Below are positions 16,530-25,363 of a stretch of 47,197 nt of DNA, piece by piece. Numbering within the stretch: the first letter of the stretch is position 1; each line of letters begins with the position of its first letter. The translations under genes and the position numbers were made by a program. Origin of the DNA: Alphaproteobacteria bacterium (GTDB lineage: Bacteria > Pseudomonadota > Alphaproteobacteria > Micavibrionales > Micavibrionaceae); the NCBI GenBank assembly GCA_021776075.1, contig JAJFGQ010000066.1, forward strand, positions 1 through 47,197, given 5' to 3'. Under the pieces are notes generated by a model. That model saw only the letters and a program-made list of their open reading frames with translations. It had not been told where the DNA came from and did no database searches.

Positions 16530-17582
16530 ATGAACTGGCTGACAAACTTCATACGACCCAAAATTCGTTCCTTTGTGGAACAGAAGGAAATGCCGGATAA
16601 TTTGTGGCAAAAATGCACCTCATGCGAAGGCATGTTGTTTCACCGCGATATTAAAGAACATGATAATGTTTGCTATCACTGTGGTTTCCATATGAAAGTG
16701 GCCGTGGATGAGCGTCTGAAAATGATGTTTGATGACGGCCAATATGAAGAAGTGACCCTGCCCAAAGTGTCTCATGACCCCCTAAAATTTAAGGATCGGA
16801 AGCGCTATGCTGACCGTATAAAGGAATCACGTGCCAAGACAGGGCGGGAGGATGCCATTATTGTCGCCCGCGGTACAATGGGCAGTTTGCCTGTTGTGAT
16901 CGCCGCGTTTGATTTTTCTTTCATGGGGGGCTCTATGGGGGCTGCTGTTGGTGAAGGGATCGTGGCGGCGGCTAAAACGGCTGTGCATGATGGTGCCGCA
17001 TTGATTGTTATCCCGGCGTCCGGCGGTGCCCGCATGCAGGAAGGCATGCTTTCCCTGATTCAAATGCCGCGCAGTATCATTGCGGTCGAACAGGTTAAGG
17101 AGGCGGGTTTGCCTTACGTGGTTCTTCTGACGGACCCCACAACGGGCGGTGTGAGTGCGTCTTTCGCTATGGTGGGGGATATTCATATCGCTGAACCGGG
17201 CTGTACAATTGGCTTTGCCGGCAAACGCGTCATTCAGGAAACAATCCGTGAGGATTTACCGGAAGGGTTCCAAACGGCTGAGTATCTGATGGCCCATGGT
17301 ATGGTTGATATGGTTGTGCCGCGTAAGGAATTACGGGCAACATTGATCCGTATTTTTGATCTTTTGTTTTGTCAGAGCAAGGACGTTGATACGGGCGATG
17401 GACAGGGAACGAAGGCGACAACCGCTCGCGTTAAAAAATCTGGAAAAAAGGAAAAGCGCGCGTCTTCTGCGTCCGGTAAAAAATCTTCTCATATAGTGAA
17501 GCTTGAAGGGGGTGTGAAGATAGAAAAACCAGTCAACACAAACAAACCATCCCCAAAAGGTAAAACGAAGAAAGCGGGATAA
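16530..17582 (+). CDS. accD: Acetyl-CoA carboxylase carboxyltransferase beta subunit
   Basis: 350 residues. AccD and AccA transfer the carboxyl group from carboxybiotin to acetyl-CoA, making malonyl-CoA. The N-terminal C4 zinc ribbon uses Cys29, Cys32, Cys48 and Cys51 (KCTSCEGMLF, VCYHCGFHM). The crotonase-like body has SFMGGSMGAAVGE, IPASGGARMQEGMLSLIQM and FAGKRVIQETIREDLPEGFQ. About 55 extra lysine-rich residues follow the usual end (KKSGKKEKRASSASGKK). An upstream in-frame TTG at 16506 is a less likely start. folC follows with a 15-nt gap, the usual accD-folC pairing. Confidence 0.95.
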   Translation: MNWLTNFIRPKIRSFVEQKEMPDNLWQKCTSCEGMLFHRDIKEHDNVCYHCGFHMKVAVDERLKMMFDDGQYEEVTLPKVSHDPLKFKDRKRYADRIKESRAKTGREDAIIVARGTMGSLPVVIAAFDFSFMGGSMGAAVGEGIVAAAKTAVHDGAALIVIPASGGARMQEGMLSLIQMPRSIIAVEQVKEAGLPYVVLLTDPTTGGVSASFAMVGDIHIAEPGCTIGFAGKRVIQETIREDLPEGFQTAEYLMAHGMVDMVVPRKELRATLIRIFDLLFCQSKDVDTGDGQGTKATTARVKKSGKKEKRASSASGKKSSHIVKLEGGVKIEKPVNTNKPSPKGKTKKAG

Positions 17583-17597
17583 GGAGTGGCGAGCGCT

Positions 17598-18950
17598 ATG
17601 TATGCTGCTGATTCAGCTCATTCCAGCCCGGTTCTGGCAGAGAAGTTGCGCAGCCTTTACACGTTGCGGAACGGCCCTTCCATTGATCTGACAATCCGTA
17701 AGCCGTATCGTGATCTTCTTGCTGCGCTAGGGAATCCTCATGAAGATTTGCCACCTGTTATTCATGTGGCGGGTACAAATGGAAAGGGCTCGGTTATTGC
17801 CATTTTGCGCGCTATTTTTGAAGCGGCAGGGTATTCTGTTCATGCTTATACCTCGCCCCATTTGGTCCGTTTTAATGAACGTATTGTCTTGGGGGGGGTG
17901 ACCATTACGGATGAAGATCTGGAATTGTTGCTGGATGAAGTGCTGGGGCTGGTTGAGACCGGGCAGGATTTAACTTTTTTTGAAATAACGACAGCTATGG
18001 CTTTCGCGGCCTTTTCCCGTGCGCCTGCCGACATCCTTTTGCTGGAGACAGGGCTGGGAGGACGTCTGGATTGTACCAATATTATCGAGCATCCCCTGGC
18101 GACTGTTATAACGCCTGTTGGCTATGACCATACGGAATTTCTGGGGGAGACTCTTTCTGCTATTGCGGCTGAAAAAGCAGGAATTATGAAGGCGCAGACG
18201 CCTTGTATTCTTGCGCCGCAGGATAATGAAGACATTATTGCCTTGTTTCGGTCTATGGCAGCAGAGAAGGGCGTACCCCTCTATCGTTACGGTGTGGAGT
18301 GGGGTCTGGAAGATTTGGAAGGGCGTCTTTGTGTCCATTTTGGGGACACGGAAGAAATAAATTGTCCGTATCCGGCGTTATCGGGGCGGCACCAATTTAT
18401 AAACACAGCGCTGGCCCTGACTTGTTTGCGCGCTATACAAGGATTTACAATAACGGGCGCGGCTGTTGAAAAGGCTTTGTTGACCGTTAAATGGCCAGGG
18501 CGTTTGCAGCATTTGGACTCGGGTGTTTTGGGAACGTCTTTGCCGGAAGGCTGGGCGTTATGGGTTGATGGCGGACATAACAAACAGGCCGCCCGCGTAT
18601 TGTCAGAGCAGTTACAGCTTTGGCAACAGCAGGATGCCCGGCCGGTCCATCTGGTTTGGGGTATGATGAAAACAAAAGACCCTGCCGCTTTTCTGGAACC
18701 CTTGATTCCTTATTTAGCGCATGTAACGACTCTGGCAATAGAGGGCGAAGCCTTATCATATTCTGCGGATCACTTGGCGCAATGTGCCAATCAGTCTGGT
18801 GCAAAATCGGTTCATACTGCTCTGAATTTGCAGCAGGCCATTTACGAAACGCACCGTTCTGAACCTTGTGTATCAAGGGTTTTGGTTGCTGGGTCACTTT
18901 ATCTTGCCGGGCAGGTTTTGACCCAAAACGGCACAGTGTCACTGTCATAA
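17598..18950 (+). CDS. folC: Bifunctional folylpolyglutamate / dihydrofolate synthase
   Basis: 450 residues. FolC adds glutamate to dihydropteroate and to folates, using ATP. The P-loop is GTNGKGS (59-65), followed by YTSPHLVRFNERI, the omega-loop region FFEITTAMAF, LLETGLGGRLDCTNII, GYDHTEFLGETLSAIAAEKAGIMK, and the C-terminal ligase domain with LWVDGGHNKQAARVL and VAGSLYLAGQVL. A GTG at 17586 overlaps the ribosome binding site AAGGAG, so ATG 17598 is preferred. It makes functional sense with folE in this window. It is the last gene of the accD-folC unit; chvI begins 92 bp later. Confidence 0.93.
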   Translation: MYAADSAHSSPVLAEKLRSLYTLRNGPSIDLTIRKPYRDLLAALGNPHEDLPPVIHVAGTNGKGSVIAILRAIFEAAGYSVHAYTSPHLVRFNERIVLGGVTITDEDLELLLDEVLGLVETGQDLTFFEITTAMAFAAFSRAPADILLLETGLGGRLDCTNIIEHPLATVITPVGYDHTEFLGETLSAIAAEKAGIMKAQTPCILAPQDNEDIIALFRSMAAEKGVPLYRYGVEWGLEDLEGRLCVHFGDTEEINCPYPALSGRHQFINTALALTCLRAIQGFTITGAAVEKALLTVKWPGRLQHLDSGVLGTSLPEGWALWVDGGHNKQAARVLSEQLQLWQQQDARPVHLVWGMMKTKDPAAFLEPLIPYLAHVTTLAIEGEALSYSADHLAQCANQSGAKSVHTALNLQQAIYETHRSEPCVSRVLVAGSLYLAGQVLTQNGTVSLS

Positions 18951-19042
18951 TGTTTCCTTATTCTTGCCTCTCTTATGGCGTAATAACGAGACATGTTGGG
19001 AACAGAGCATAAAAACTGCAAGGAAACTGCTAGGAAGAAGCC

Positions 19043-19756
19043 ATGATGAAAATGATTACTCTTGTTGATGATGACCGGAATATTTTAACGTCTATCTCCA
19101 TGGCGTTAGAATCAGAGGGGTTTGCCGTTAAAACGTATAATGACGGGGAAGAAGCTTTAAAGGAGATGCTGACAAAAATGCCGGACCTTGTCGTGCTTGA
19201 TATAAAAATGCCGCGCATGGACGGGATGGAGGTCCTGACAAAATTACGGGAAAAATCTATGGTCCCCGTGATCTTTCTAACCTCCAAAGATGATGAAGTA
19301 GATGAAGTTGTGGGGCTGCGTATGGGCGCTGACGATTATATCACCAAGCCGTTTTCTCAGCGTCTTTTGATCGAACGTATCCGGGCCTTGTTAAGACGGG
19401 AATCTTTGCGTGGCGGGATTGTTGAGGAGGATGCCGATACCAATAAAATCGTTCATGGCCATTTGAGTTTGGATGATGCCCGGCATGAAAGTACATGGAA
19501 AGGTCAGTTGGTTGATTTGACGGTGACTGAATATCTGTTGCTTAAGTCTTTGGCACAACGCCCCGGTCATGTAAAAAACAGAGATCAGTTGATTGATATG
19601 GCATATGGTGAGAATATCTACGTTGACGATAGAACCATCGACTCTCATATCAAACGAATCCGCAAAAAGTTCCGTGAGATTGATCCGGACTTTGCGCAGG
19701 TCGAAACATTATACGGTGTCGGATATAAATACCGGGACGAACAAGATAAGGAATAA
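19043..19756 (+). CDS. chvI: ChvI-type response regulator (OmpR family)
   Basis: 237 residues. The receiver domain (about 4-120) has LVDDDRN, phosphoacceptor Asp53 ([12 protein letters not shown]), a Thr switch (FLTSKDD) and ITKPFS. The C-terminal winged helix (about 145-232) has [30 protein letters not shown] and [16 protein letters not shown]. The close match to the ChvI pattern and the sensor kinase directly behind support this name. In other alphaproteobacteria ChvGI controls envelope, acid-stress and host-interaction genes. GGAAG lies ahead of the ATG. It overlaps the chvG frame. Confidence 0.9.
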   Translation: MMKMITLVDDDRNILTSISMALESEGFAVKTYNDGEEALKEMLTKMPDLVVLDIKMPRMDGMEVLTKLREKSMVPVIFLTSKDDEVDEVVGLRMGADDYITKPFSQRLLIERIRALLRRESLRGGIVEEDADTNKIVHGHLSLDDARHESTWKGQLVDLTVTEYLLLKSLAQRPGHVKNRDQLIDMAYGENIYVDDRTIDSHIKRIRKKFREIDPDFAQVETLYGVGYKYRDEQDKE

Positions 19757-21434
19757 AGAAACGGATAGTCCACGTCATGCACAGCGTGGGGGTAGGCGTA
19801 CGGGCAGCCTGACTTTGCGCATTTTGTCCGTGAATGTTGTGGCGCCTCTCATCCTTGTTCTGGGGTTGTTATATACGGGGCAGTACCGGGAAGGTTTAAT
19901 TCGAGCAGAACTGGAAACATTGAAGGTGCAGGCCCAGTTATTTTCCGGGGTCATTGCCGAAGGGGCCGTGCGGCCCGTCGAAAAGGGAAAGCCCCTTCTT
20001 TTTGCCAAGCCTGAAGAGATCGAAATGCTGGTGCCGGAATTATCACGCCGTATGGTGCGGCGTCTTGGTGAATCGACGGGCAGCCGCACTCGTTTATTTG
20101 ATAGTGGGGGGGCATTAATTGGTGATTCACACCAACTGATCGGTCCGGGCGGGCTGGTGCAGATTGTGTCTCTTGACCCGCCGGAAGATGGCGTAAATCT
20201 GGCCGTTATTCTACGATACCTGGCCCGAAAGCTGCTTGATGTTGTTCCGGTACAGAGTGATTTACAGATGTATCCTTACACGACTTCTCATTATGTCACT
20301 GAATACCCTGATGCCTCTCAAGCTCTGGAGGGAGAGGTCAGTGCGACAGCCTGGGAGGATAAGAGCGGGGCGATTATCCTTTCTGCTGCCGCGCCTGTAA
20401 AAAAAAGGGAACAGGTGATGGGTGTTGTTATGTTGAACAGAAATGGTCATGGCATTGAAATGGCAATGAATCAGGTTCGTTTCGGGGTGTTGACAGCTTT
20501 TCTGGGGTCACTCAGCTTGACGATCTTTCTCTCTTTGTATCTGGCTGGCATTATTGGCCGCCCCCTGAAGAAACTGGCTGTGGCGGCAGAGGCTGTGCGA
20601 CAGGGAAAAGGCCGTCAGATTAATATTCCGGACTTAAGTTACAGACGGGACGAAATTGGCGAGCTGTCTTTGGCACTGCGTGATATGACGCAGGCTTTGT
20701 GGGATCGTATGGATACAATCGAAGCTTTTGCAGCCGACGTGGCGCATGAGATCAAAAATCCCCTGACAAGTTTGCGCAGTGCCGTGGAAACAGTAGACAA
20801 GGTAAAAGGAAAAAAAGAGCGCGAAGAGTTGATGGCTATTATTCATCATGACGTACGGCGTATGGATCGTTTGATTAGTGATATTTCGAATGCCTCGCGT
20901 CTGGATGCGGAGTTGTCGCGGGATGAGATGAGCGTTGTCGATCTGCGCGTTTTGTTGGAACAATTGGCAGACTTCCACCGTCAACCTTTTCAGAGAGGGA
21001 GTGTGGGAGGGGCGGATGAGTCAGAAGAATCAAAGCTCATTCTTGAAATTCCGCGCCGTAGGGATATCCGGGTCCGTGGTAATGAAGGCCGTTTGGCGCA
21101 AGTCTTTGAAAATTTGATTAGCAACGCGCTTTCATTTTCTCCTGAAGCAGCCCCTGTTCTGGTGCGGGTGGTGCCGGATAAAAAAAATGTAAAAATTATG
21201 GTTGAAGATGAAGGGCCCGGTATTCCCGAGAACAAGCTTTCTTCTATTTTTGAGCGTTTTTATACGGAGCGGCCTCGTCATGAGCATTACGGAGACCATT
21301 CCGGTTTAGGGCTTTCTATTGCACGGCAGATTATCACAGCGCATGACGGTCAGATTTTTGCTGAGAATATCCACGGTGGAGACGGCAATATTGCCGGTGC
21401 TTGTTTTACCGTCATTCTTGATATGGTGCCGTGA
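19716..21434 (+). CDS. chvG: ChvG-type sensor histidine kinase
   Basis: About 572 residues from GTG 19716. Order: short basic N-terminus, membrane helix with [20 protein letters not shown], periplasmic domain of about 210 residues, second helix with [23 protein letters not shown] domain, dimerisation helix with His344 ([18 protein letters not shown]), ATPase domain with [31 protein letters not shown] and [13 protein letters not shown]. Together with chvI it forms an envelope-stress two-component pair. The start is uncertain: after the chvI stop there is no ATG or GTG before the first helix, so translation probably begins inside chvI. It ends in TGATG shared with rapZ. Confidence 0.88.
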   Translation: MSDINTGTNKIRNKETDSPRHAQRGGRRTGSLTLRILSVNVVAPLILVLGLLYTGQYREGLIRAELETLKVQAQLFSGVIAEGAVRPVEKGKPLLFAKPEEIEMLVPELSRRMVRRLGESTGSRTRLFDSGGALIGDSHQLIGPGGLVQIVSLDPPEDGVNLAVILRYLARKLLDVVPVQSDLQMYPYTTSHYVTEYPDASQALEGEVSATAWEDKSGAIILSAAAPVKKREQVMGVVMLNRNGHGIEMAMNQVRFGVLTAFLGSLSLTIFLSLYLAGIIGRPLKKLAVAAEAVRQGKGRQINIPDLSYRRDEIGELSLALRDMTQALWDRMDTIEAFAADVAHEIKNPLTSLRSAVETVDKVKGKKEREELMAIIHHDVRRMDRLISDISNASRLDAELSRDEMSVVDLRVLLEQLADFHRQPFQRGSVGGADESEESKLILEIPRRRDIRVRGNEGRLAQVFENLISNALSFSPEAAPVLVRVVPDKKNVKIMVEDEGPGIPENKLSSIFERFYTERPRHEHYGDHSGLGLSIARQIITAHDGQIFAENIHGGDGNIAGACFTVILDMVP

Positions 21435-22279
21435 TGGTTGAAAAGAAAAACAACTGTCTGATTGTAACCGGTCTTTCCGGGGCGGGTATGTCGTCGGCGC
21501 TCAAACATCTGGAAGACATGGGGTACGAGGCTTTCGATAATTTCCCTATGGCTCTTGTCGATCCGCTTCTTGAAAATTCATGTGCTGAAAAGTCACCCGT
21601 TGCCATTGGTATTGATACGCGCAGCAGAGACTTTGATCCGGATCTTTTGGCAGATAAGGTTGACTTGTTACAGGCGCGGCTCGTTTTTATTTCCTCTGAT
21701 GAAGCGGTGTTGCAAAAACGTTTTACTGAAACCCGCCGCCGTCATCCTTTGGCACAAGATCGTCCGGTTAGTGCCGGTATCAAAAAGGAACAGGAATTGC
21801 TTTTTGGGCTGAGGGAAAGGGCTGATTTACTTATCGATACGAGTCAGCTTTCTATCCATGATTTACGCCGTATTCTGGAGGGGCATTTTGCGCCGGAGGG
21901 CCGCCAAAATTTGACGGTAACCCTTATGTCATTTGGTTTTCGTTATGGATTGCCCCGTGAGGCCGATATCGTCATGGATGTCCGGTTTTTAAGCAATCCC
22001 TACTGGGAAACGGCACTTAAGTCTTTGACCGGGCGGGATCAGGCTGTTGGTGATTATATTGAAAAGGATGAGAATTTCAGCTCTTTTCTTACTCATTTTC
22101 AAGCCCTGACGGAACCGTTATTGCCGCGCTATGCCCATGAAGGAAAGAGCTATCTGACGATTGCTATAGGGTGCACTGGTGGCCGCCATCGTTCCGTTTA
22201 TACGGTTGAGAGGCTGAAGCCCTGGCTGGAAAGCAAAGACTATGGCATGAATGTTTTGCACAGAGACATAGATCGCTAG
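21434..22279 (+). CDS. rapZ: RapZ-family nucleotide-binding protein
   Basis: 281 residues, full length. In E. coli RapZ guides RNase E to the GlmZ small RNA to control glucosamine-6-phosphate synthase; the alphaproteobacterial role is less clear. Visible blocks: P-loop region VTGLSGAGMSSALKHLED, EAFDNFPMALV, TRRRHPLA, VTLMSFGFRYGLPREADIV, DVRFLSNPYW, and IAIGCTGGRHRSVYTVERL. The P-loop lysine position is Met19 (G-A-G-M-S-S), so ATP binding may be altered. ATG 21434 overlaps the chvG TGA by one base. hprK, which often lies between chvG and rapZ, is absent. The stop shares CTAG with the convergent next gene. Confidence 0.9.
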   Translation: MVEKKNNCLIVTGLSGAGMSSALKHLEDMGYEAFDNFPMALVDPLLENSCAEKSPVAIGIDTRSRDFDPDLLADKVDLLQARLVFISSDEAVLQKRFTETRRRHPLAQDRPVSAGIKKEQELLFGLRERADLLIDTSQLSIHDLRRILEGHFAPEGRQNLTVTLMSFGFRYGLPREADIVMDVRFLSNPYWETALKSLTGRDQAVGDYIEKDENFSSFLTHFQALTEPLLPRYAHEGKSYLTIAIGCTGGRHRSVYTVERLKPWLESKDYGMNVLHRDIDR

Positions 22280-22755
22280 GGCTTTGCTGCCGGTTTTTCT
22301 GTTGATGACGGGGCCGGGCTGTTTTTATGTTGGTCAAGCTGTATGGCGTCGCAAAATTGTTTCATGAAATCAGGGGTCATGCGATCCAGTAGGGCCTCTA
22401 TGTCAGAGGGTGTGTTTGCATTTTCGTTGATGGTAACGAGCATCCCTTCTTTGGTCAGGCCCTCTCCCTCTTTCTGCCAGCGCAGGGCAATCGCGTTTCC
22501 GAGACGTTCATAAAAAATGCTGTGGCCTTTATTATCAACACTATTCAGGGATGTTTCGCCATTTAAAAGGCGGCTCAGGTTCCATGCCAGTTTTTCTCTG
22601 TCCATAGGAAAATCATCGTCCTGAACGATCAGGGAGAGAGACGGTATACTGCTTTCATTCTGATGCTGATTGATAAAAATAGTTTTTCCAAAAGGGCCTG
22701 TGTTTCTCAGGCTGGTGACATCCGGTTCGTATCTCATTTTTTCCTCTTCGTTCAT
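22276..22755 (-). CDS. Hypothetical cytosolic protein
   Basis: 159 residues from ATG 22755, which has a strong GGAGGGG just upstream. The longer frame to 22851 lacks such a site. I do not recognise a family. It is acidic and hydrophilic with no signal peptide or membrane segment. The N-terminal half resembles an alpha/beta domain (GKTIFINQHQN, PSLSLIVQDDDFPMDREKLAWNLSRLL), and the last 15 residues are a Pro/Ala/Ser tail. It overlaps the rapZ stop by 4 nt tail to tail and is divergent from ahcY with about 145 bp between starts. Confidence 0.6.
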   Translation of the reverse strand: MNEEEKMRYEPDVTSLRNTGPFGKTIFINQHQNESSIPSLSLIVQDDDFPMDREKLAWNLSRLLNGETSLNSVDNKGHSIFYERLGNAIALRWQKEGEGLTKEGMLVTINENANTPSDIEALLDRMTPDFMKQFCDAIQLDQHKNSPAPSSTEKPAAKP

Positions 22756-22899
22756 AACCCCTCCATACCTCTTGATAAGAAATCTTGGCAAAAATAAAAA
22801 ATAAAGCAGATTCCCTTGCAATTTGGTCTTTCCGCACTCTATTCTTGCCATGAAATTGTGAATAATTTATGAATTCTGAAAAATCAAGGAGAATACCTC

Positions 22900-24210
22900 A
22901 TGCCTAACACAGCGCAAGCCATTGAAAATGATTATAAAGTCAGTGATATTTCCCTCGCCGAATGGGGCCGGAAGGAAATTACAATTGCTGAAACGGAAAT
23001 GCCTGGTCTGATGTCTCTGCGGGAGGAGTATGGTGTAGAGCAACCTCTGAAAGACGCCCGAATCGTAGGTTGTCTTCATATGACTATTCAGACGGCGGTT
23101 CTCATTGAGACACTGACGGCACTGGGGGCTGAAGTACGATGGAGTTCATGTAATATTTTTTCAACGCAGGATCAGGCTGCGGCGGCCATTGCGGTAACGG
23201 GCGTTCCTGTCTTTGCCTGGAAAGGTATGGACGATGATGAATTCTGGTGGGCGATTGACCAGACGATCGAAGGTCCGAATGGATGGGTTCCCAATATGAT
23301 TTTGGATGACGGTGGTGATTTAACGCTTCGTATTCATGAAAAATATCCGGCATTGTTGGACGGTATTCGCGGCTTGTCGGAAGAAACAACAACAGGCGTT
23401 CATCGTTTATATGAAATGGAAAAAAAGGGAACGCTGAAAGTTCCGGCTATTAACGTGAATGATTCTGTTACCAAATCCAAGTTTGATAACAAATATGGTT
23501 GCCGGGAAAGCCTTGTTGACGGCATTCGCCGGGCAACGGATGTGATGATGGCGGGAAAGGTTGCTGTTGTTTGCGGTTTTGGTGATGTGGGGAAGGGCTC
23601 TGCTGAATCACTCCGTTCTGCCGGGGCACGGGTTCTTGTGACCGAGATTGACCCGATTTGTGCCTTGCAGGCCGCCATGGAAGGTTTTGAAGTGACAACG
23701 TTGGAGGAGGCTGTTGGCAGGTCCGATATTTTTGTGACGACCACGGGCAACAAAGACATCATCACAGTGGATCATATGAGATCCATGAAGGACCGGGCTA
23801 TCGTCTGTAATATTGGCCATTTTGATAATGAAATTCAAATCGAGCCTTTGCGTAATATGAAATGGCATAATGTCAAACCGCAGGTCGATGAAGTTGAATT
23901 CCCCGATGGCAAACGAATTATCATGCTGGCCGAAGGCCGTCTTGTGAATTTGGGTTGTGCGACCGGGCATCCCAGCTTTGTAATGAGTGCTTCTTTTACC
24001 AACCAGACATTGGCGCAGATTGAGTTGTGGCAGAAATCAGCAGACTATGAGAACAAAGTCTATGTTTTGCCCAAATATCTGGATGAAAAAGTGGCACGTC
24101 TGCATTTGGAAAAATTGGGTATCAAGCTAACGAAGCTGACTCAGGATCAGGCCGATTATATCGGTGTGGATGTTGATGGCCCCTTTAAATCAGAGCAATA
24201 CAGATACTGA
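22900..24210 (+). CDS. ahcY: Adenosylhomocysteinase
   Basis: 436 residues. AhcY splits S-adenosylhomocysteine to adenosine and homocysteine, relieving product inhibition of methyltransferases. Motifs: [64 protein letters not shown] with the active-site Lys and Asp, the NAD-binding [26 protein letters not shown] and the C-terminal [15 protein letters not shown]...[16 protein letters not shown] lies before the ATG. No SAH riboswitch-like structure is recognisable upstream. It is near divL, an association seen in other alphaproteobacteria. Confidence 0.97.
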   Translation: MPNTAQAIENDYKVSDISLAEWGRKEITIAETEMPGLMSLREEYGVEQPLKDARIVGCLHMTIQTAVLIETLTALGAEVRWSSCNIFSTQDQAAAAIAVTGVPVFAWKGMDDDEFWWAIDQTIEGPNGWVPNMILDDGGDLTLRIHEKYPALLDGIRGLSEETTTGVHRLYEMEKKGTLKVPAINVNDSVTKSKFDNKYGCRESLVDGIRRATDVMMAGKVAVVCGFGDVGKGSAESLRSAGARVLVTEIDPICALQAAMEGFEVTTLEEAVGRSDIFVTTTGNKDIITVDHMRSMKDRAIVCNIGHFDNEIQIEPLRNMKWHNVKPQVDEVEFPDGKRIIMLAEGRLVNLGCATGHPSFVMSASFTNQTLAQIELWQKSADYENKVYVLPKYLDEKVARLHLEKLGIKLTKLTQDQADYIGVDVDGPFKSEQYRY

Positions 24211-24225
24211 TTTGCATAATATTTA

Positions 24226-24251
24226 TTGACATAACATATAAGCCTATGTTA
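24226..24251 (+). promoter_or_regulatory. Predicted promoter with palindromic operator
   Basis: A perfect TTGACA (24226-24231) is followed at once by a perfect inverted repeat TAACATA (24232-24238), 6 nt, TATGTTA (24245-24251). The second arm contains the best -10 candidate (TATGTT or TTACTC), though spacing is short of or equal to the ideal depending on the choice. A dimeric repressor bound here would cover the promoter of the downstream gene. Confidence 0.45.
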
Positions 24252-24293
24252 CTCCTTTAGCCACAATGTAATTTTATGGCTAAGGAGAGTGTT

Positions 24294-25328
24294 ATGTCAG
24301 AACAAAATGGTGCGGACTTCGAACATGTCCCGGAAGAACTAAAGGCAGATGAAACTATTGTTAGTAAAGCTGTTCAGCAGGATGGCGCGGGCTATCCCTT
24401 TGATCCTATCGAAGATGCGGCAGAAGTGATTGCTGCTGTTAATCTTTCAGAAAAAGAAAAGGCTGAGGGTAAAGAGAAGAAAAATGGTATTTGGGGCTTG
24501 TTAGCCGTTCGCGCTCTAGAAGATGTTCGTGATTATATTGAAAGCGAGCCGTCCAATGAACGCCGGAATGACATATATGCAGAGATCGGTGTTGGCTTTT
24601 TTGCTGCTCCAAAGGGGAGCGGCACCATGGCCCGTTTTAAGGGCGGAAAAAGCACGATCAATGGTCTTATTATGGAGCAGTACCGTATTGCTTTTGAAGA
24701 GACTGTGGCCGCTGCACAGGAACAAAAAGGTCTAGCTGCTGTTCATACGCTGAAAGAGGCTAAAACCTATCTGGAACAGGCCGTTGCGCCTCATAAGAAA
24801 AATCCCGGTAAGAATGTAAACAGGGCGTTGACCCGTTTGGGGTTTCCAGAGGGAACAGCCGGTTTTATACAGCTTATCAAGGATAAATATATTGAAGATG
24901 CTCAAATTCATGTTGAAGAAGCCCGTAAGGCAGAGACACCATTGGGAAGCGCTAACCGTTTAGGTATGGCGTTGGATAGTCTTGCCGATGCTGATTTTGA
25001 TGGTGAAAAACTGTTTGATATGAATAAGGCTGAAACCTACCAGAGCTTTGGTATTGCAAACAGAGCAGAATTTATGCAGTTGAGAAGCAGTAAATATCTG
25101 GCGCAGGCAAAACTCGATGTGGAGGGAGATGATTTATACGGTGCTAAATTCCATCTCAGGGATGCTGGGCTTAATGTGGAAACAGACGGGTCTTACAAAA
25201 ATATTGGATTTAACAGTAAGAAAGCTTTCGATAGTGCTGTTACACAGCAAAACAAGAAACAAGACGCCCTCTTTGCCGCGGCCGATCAGAAACAACCGTC
25301 CCGCTGGAAACTAGGATTTGCTTCTTAA
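24294..25328 (+). CDS. Hypothetical helical repeat protein
   Basis: 344 residues from ATG 24294, which is 6-7 nt behind AAGGAG; an earlier ATG at 24276 overlaps that site. I do not recognise a family. It is soluble, Lys/Glu/Ala-rich and mostly helical. Three or four degenerate segments of about 60-70 residues recur, each with an A-x-x-x-[LV] helix and an acidic turn (TLKEAKTYLEQAV, YIEDAQIHVEEARKAE, YLAQAKLDVEGDDLYGAK), alternating with short blocks like RLGFPEG, NIGFNSKK or SFGIANRAEF. That pattern suggests tetratricopeptide-like or other helical hairpin repeats. It has its own promoter with a palindrome and lies between ahcY and divL. Confidence 0.6.
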   Translation: MSEQNGADFEHVPEELKADETIVSKAVQQDGAGYPFDPIEDAAEVIAAVNLSEKEKAEGKEKKNGIWGLLAVRALEDVRDYIESEPSNERRNDIYAEIGVGFFAAPKGSGTMARFKGGKSTINGLIMEQYRIAFEETVAAAQEQKGLAAVHTLKEAKTYLEQAVAPHKKNPGKNVNRALTRLGFPEGTAGFIQLIKDKYIEDAQIHVEEARKAETPLGSANRLGMALDSLADADFDGEKLFDMNKAETYQSFGIANRAEFMQLRSSKYLAQAKLDVEGDDLYGAKFHLRDAGLNVETDGSYKNIGFNSKKAFDSAVTQQNKKQDALFAAADQKQPSRWKLGFAS

Positions 25329-25363
25329 GAAAAGATAATTATTAGAGTTAGGGGTGGAGAGGC

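Noticed and set aside
22756-22899. SAH riboswitch upstream of ahcY
   Set aside because: The region is short and AT-rich and I could not find the conserved stems or pseudoknot pattern.
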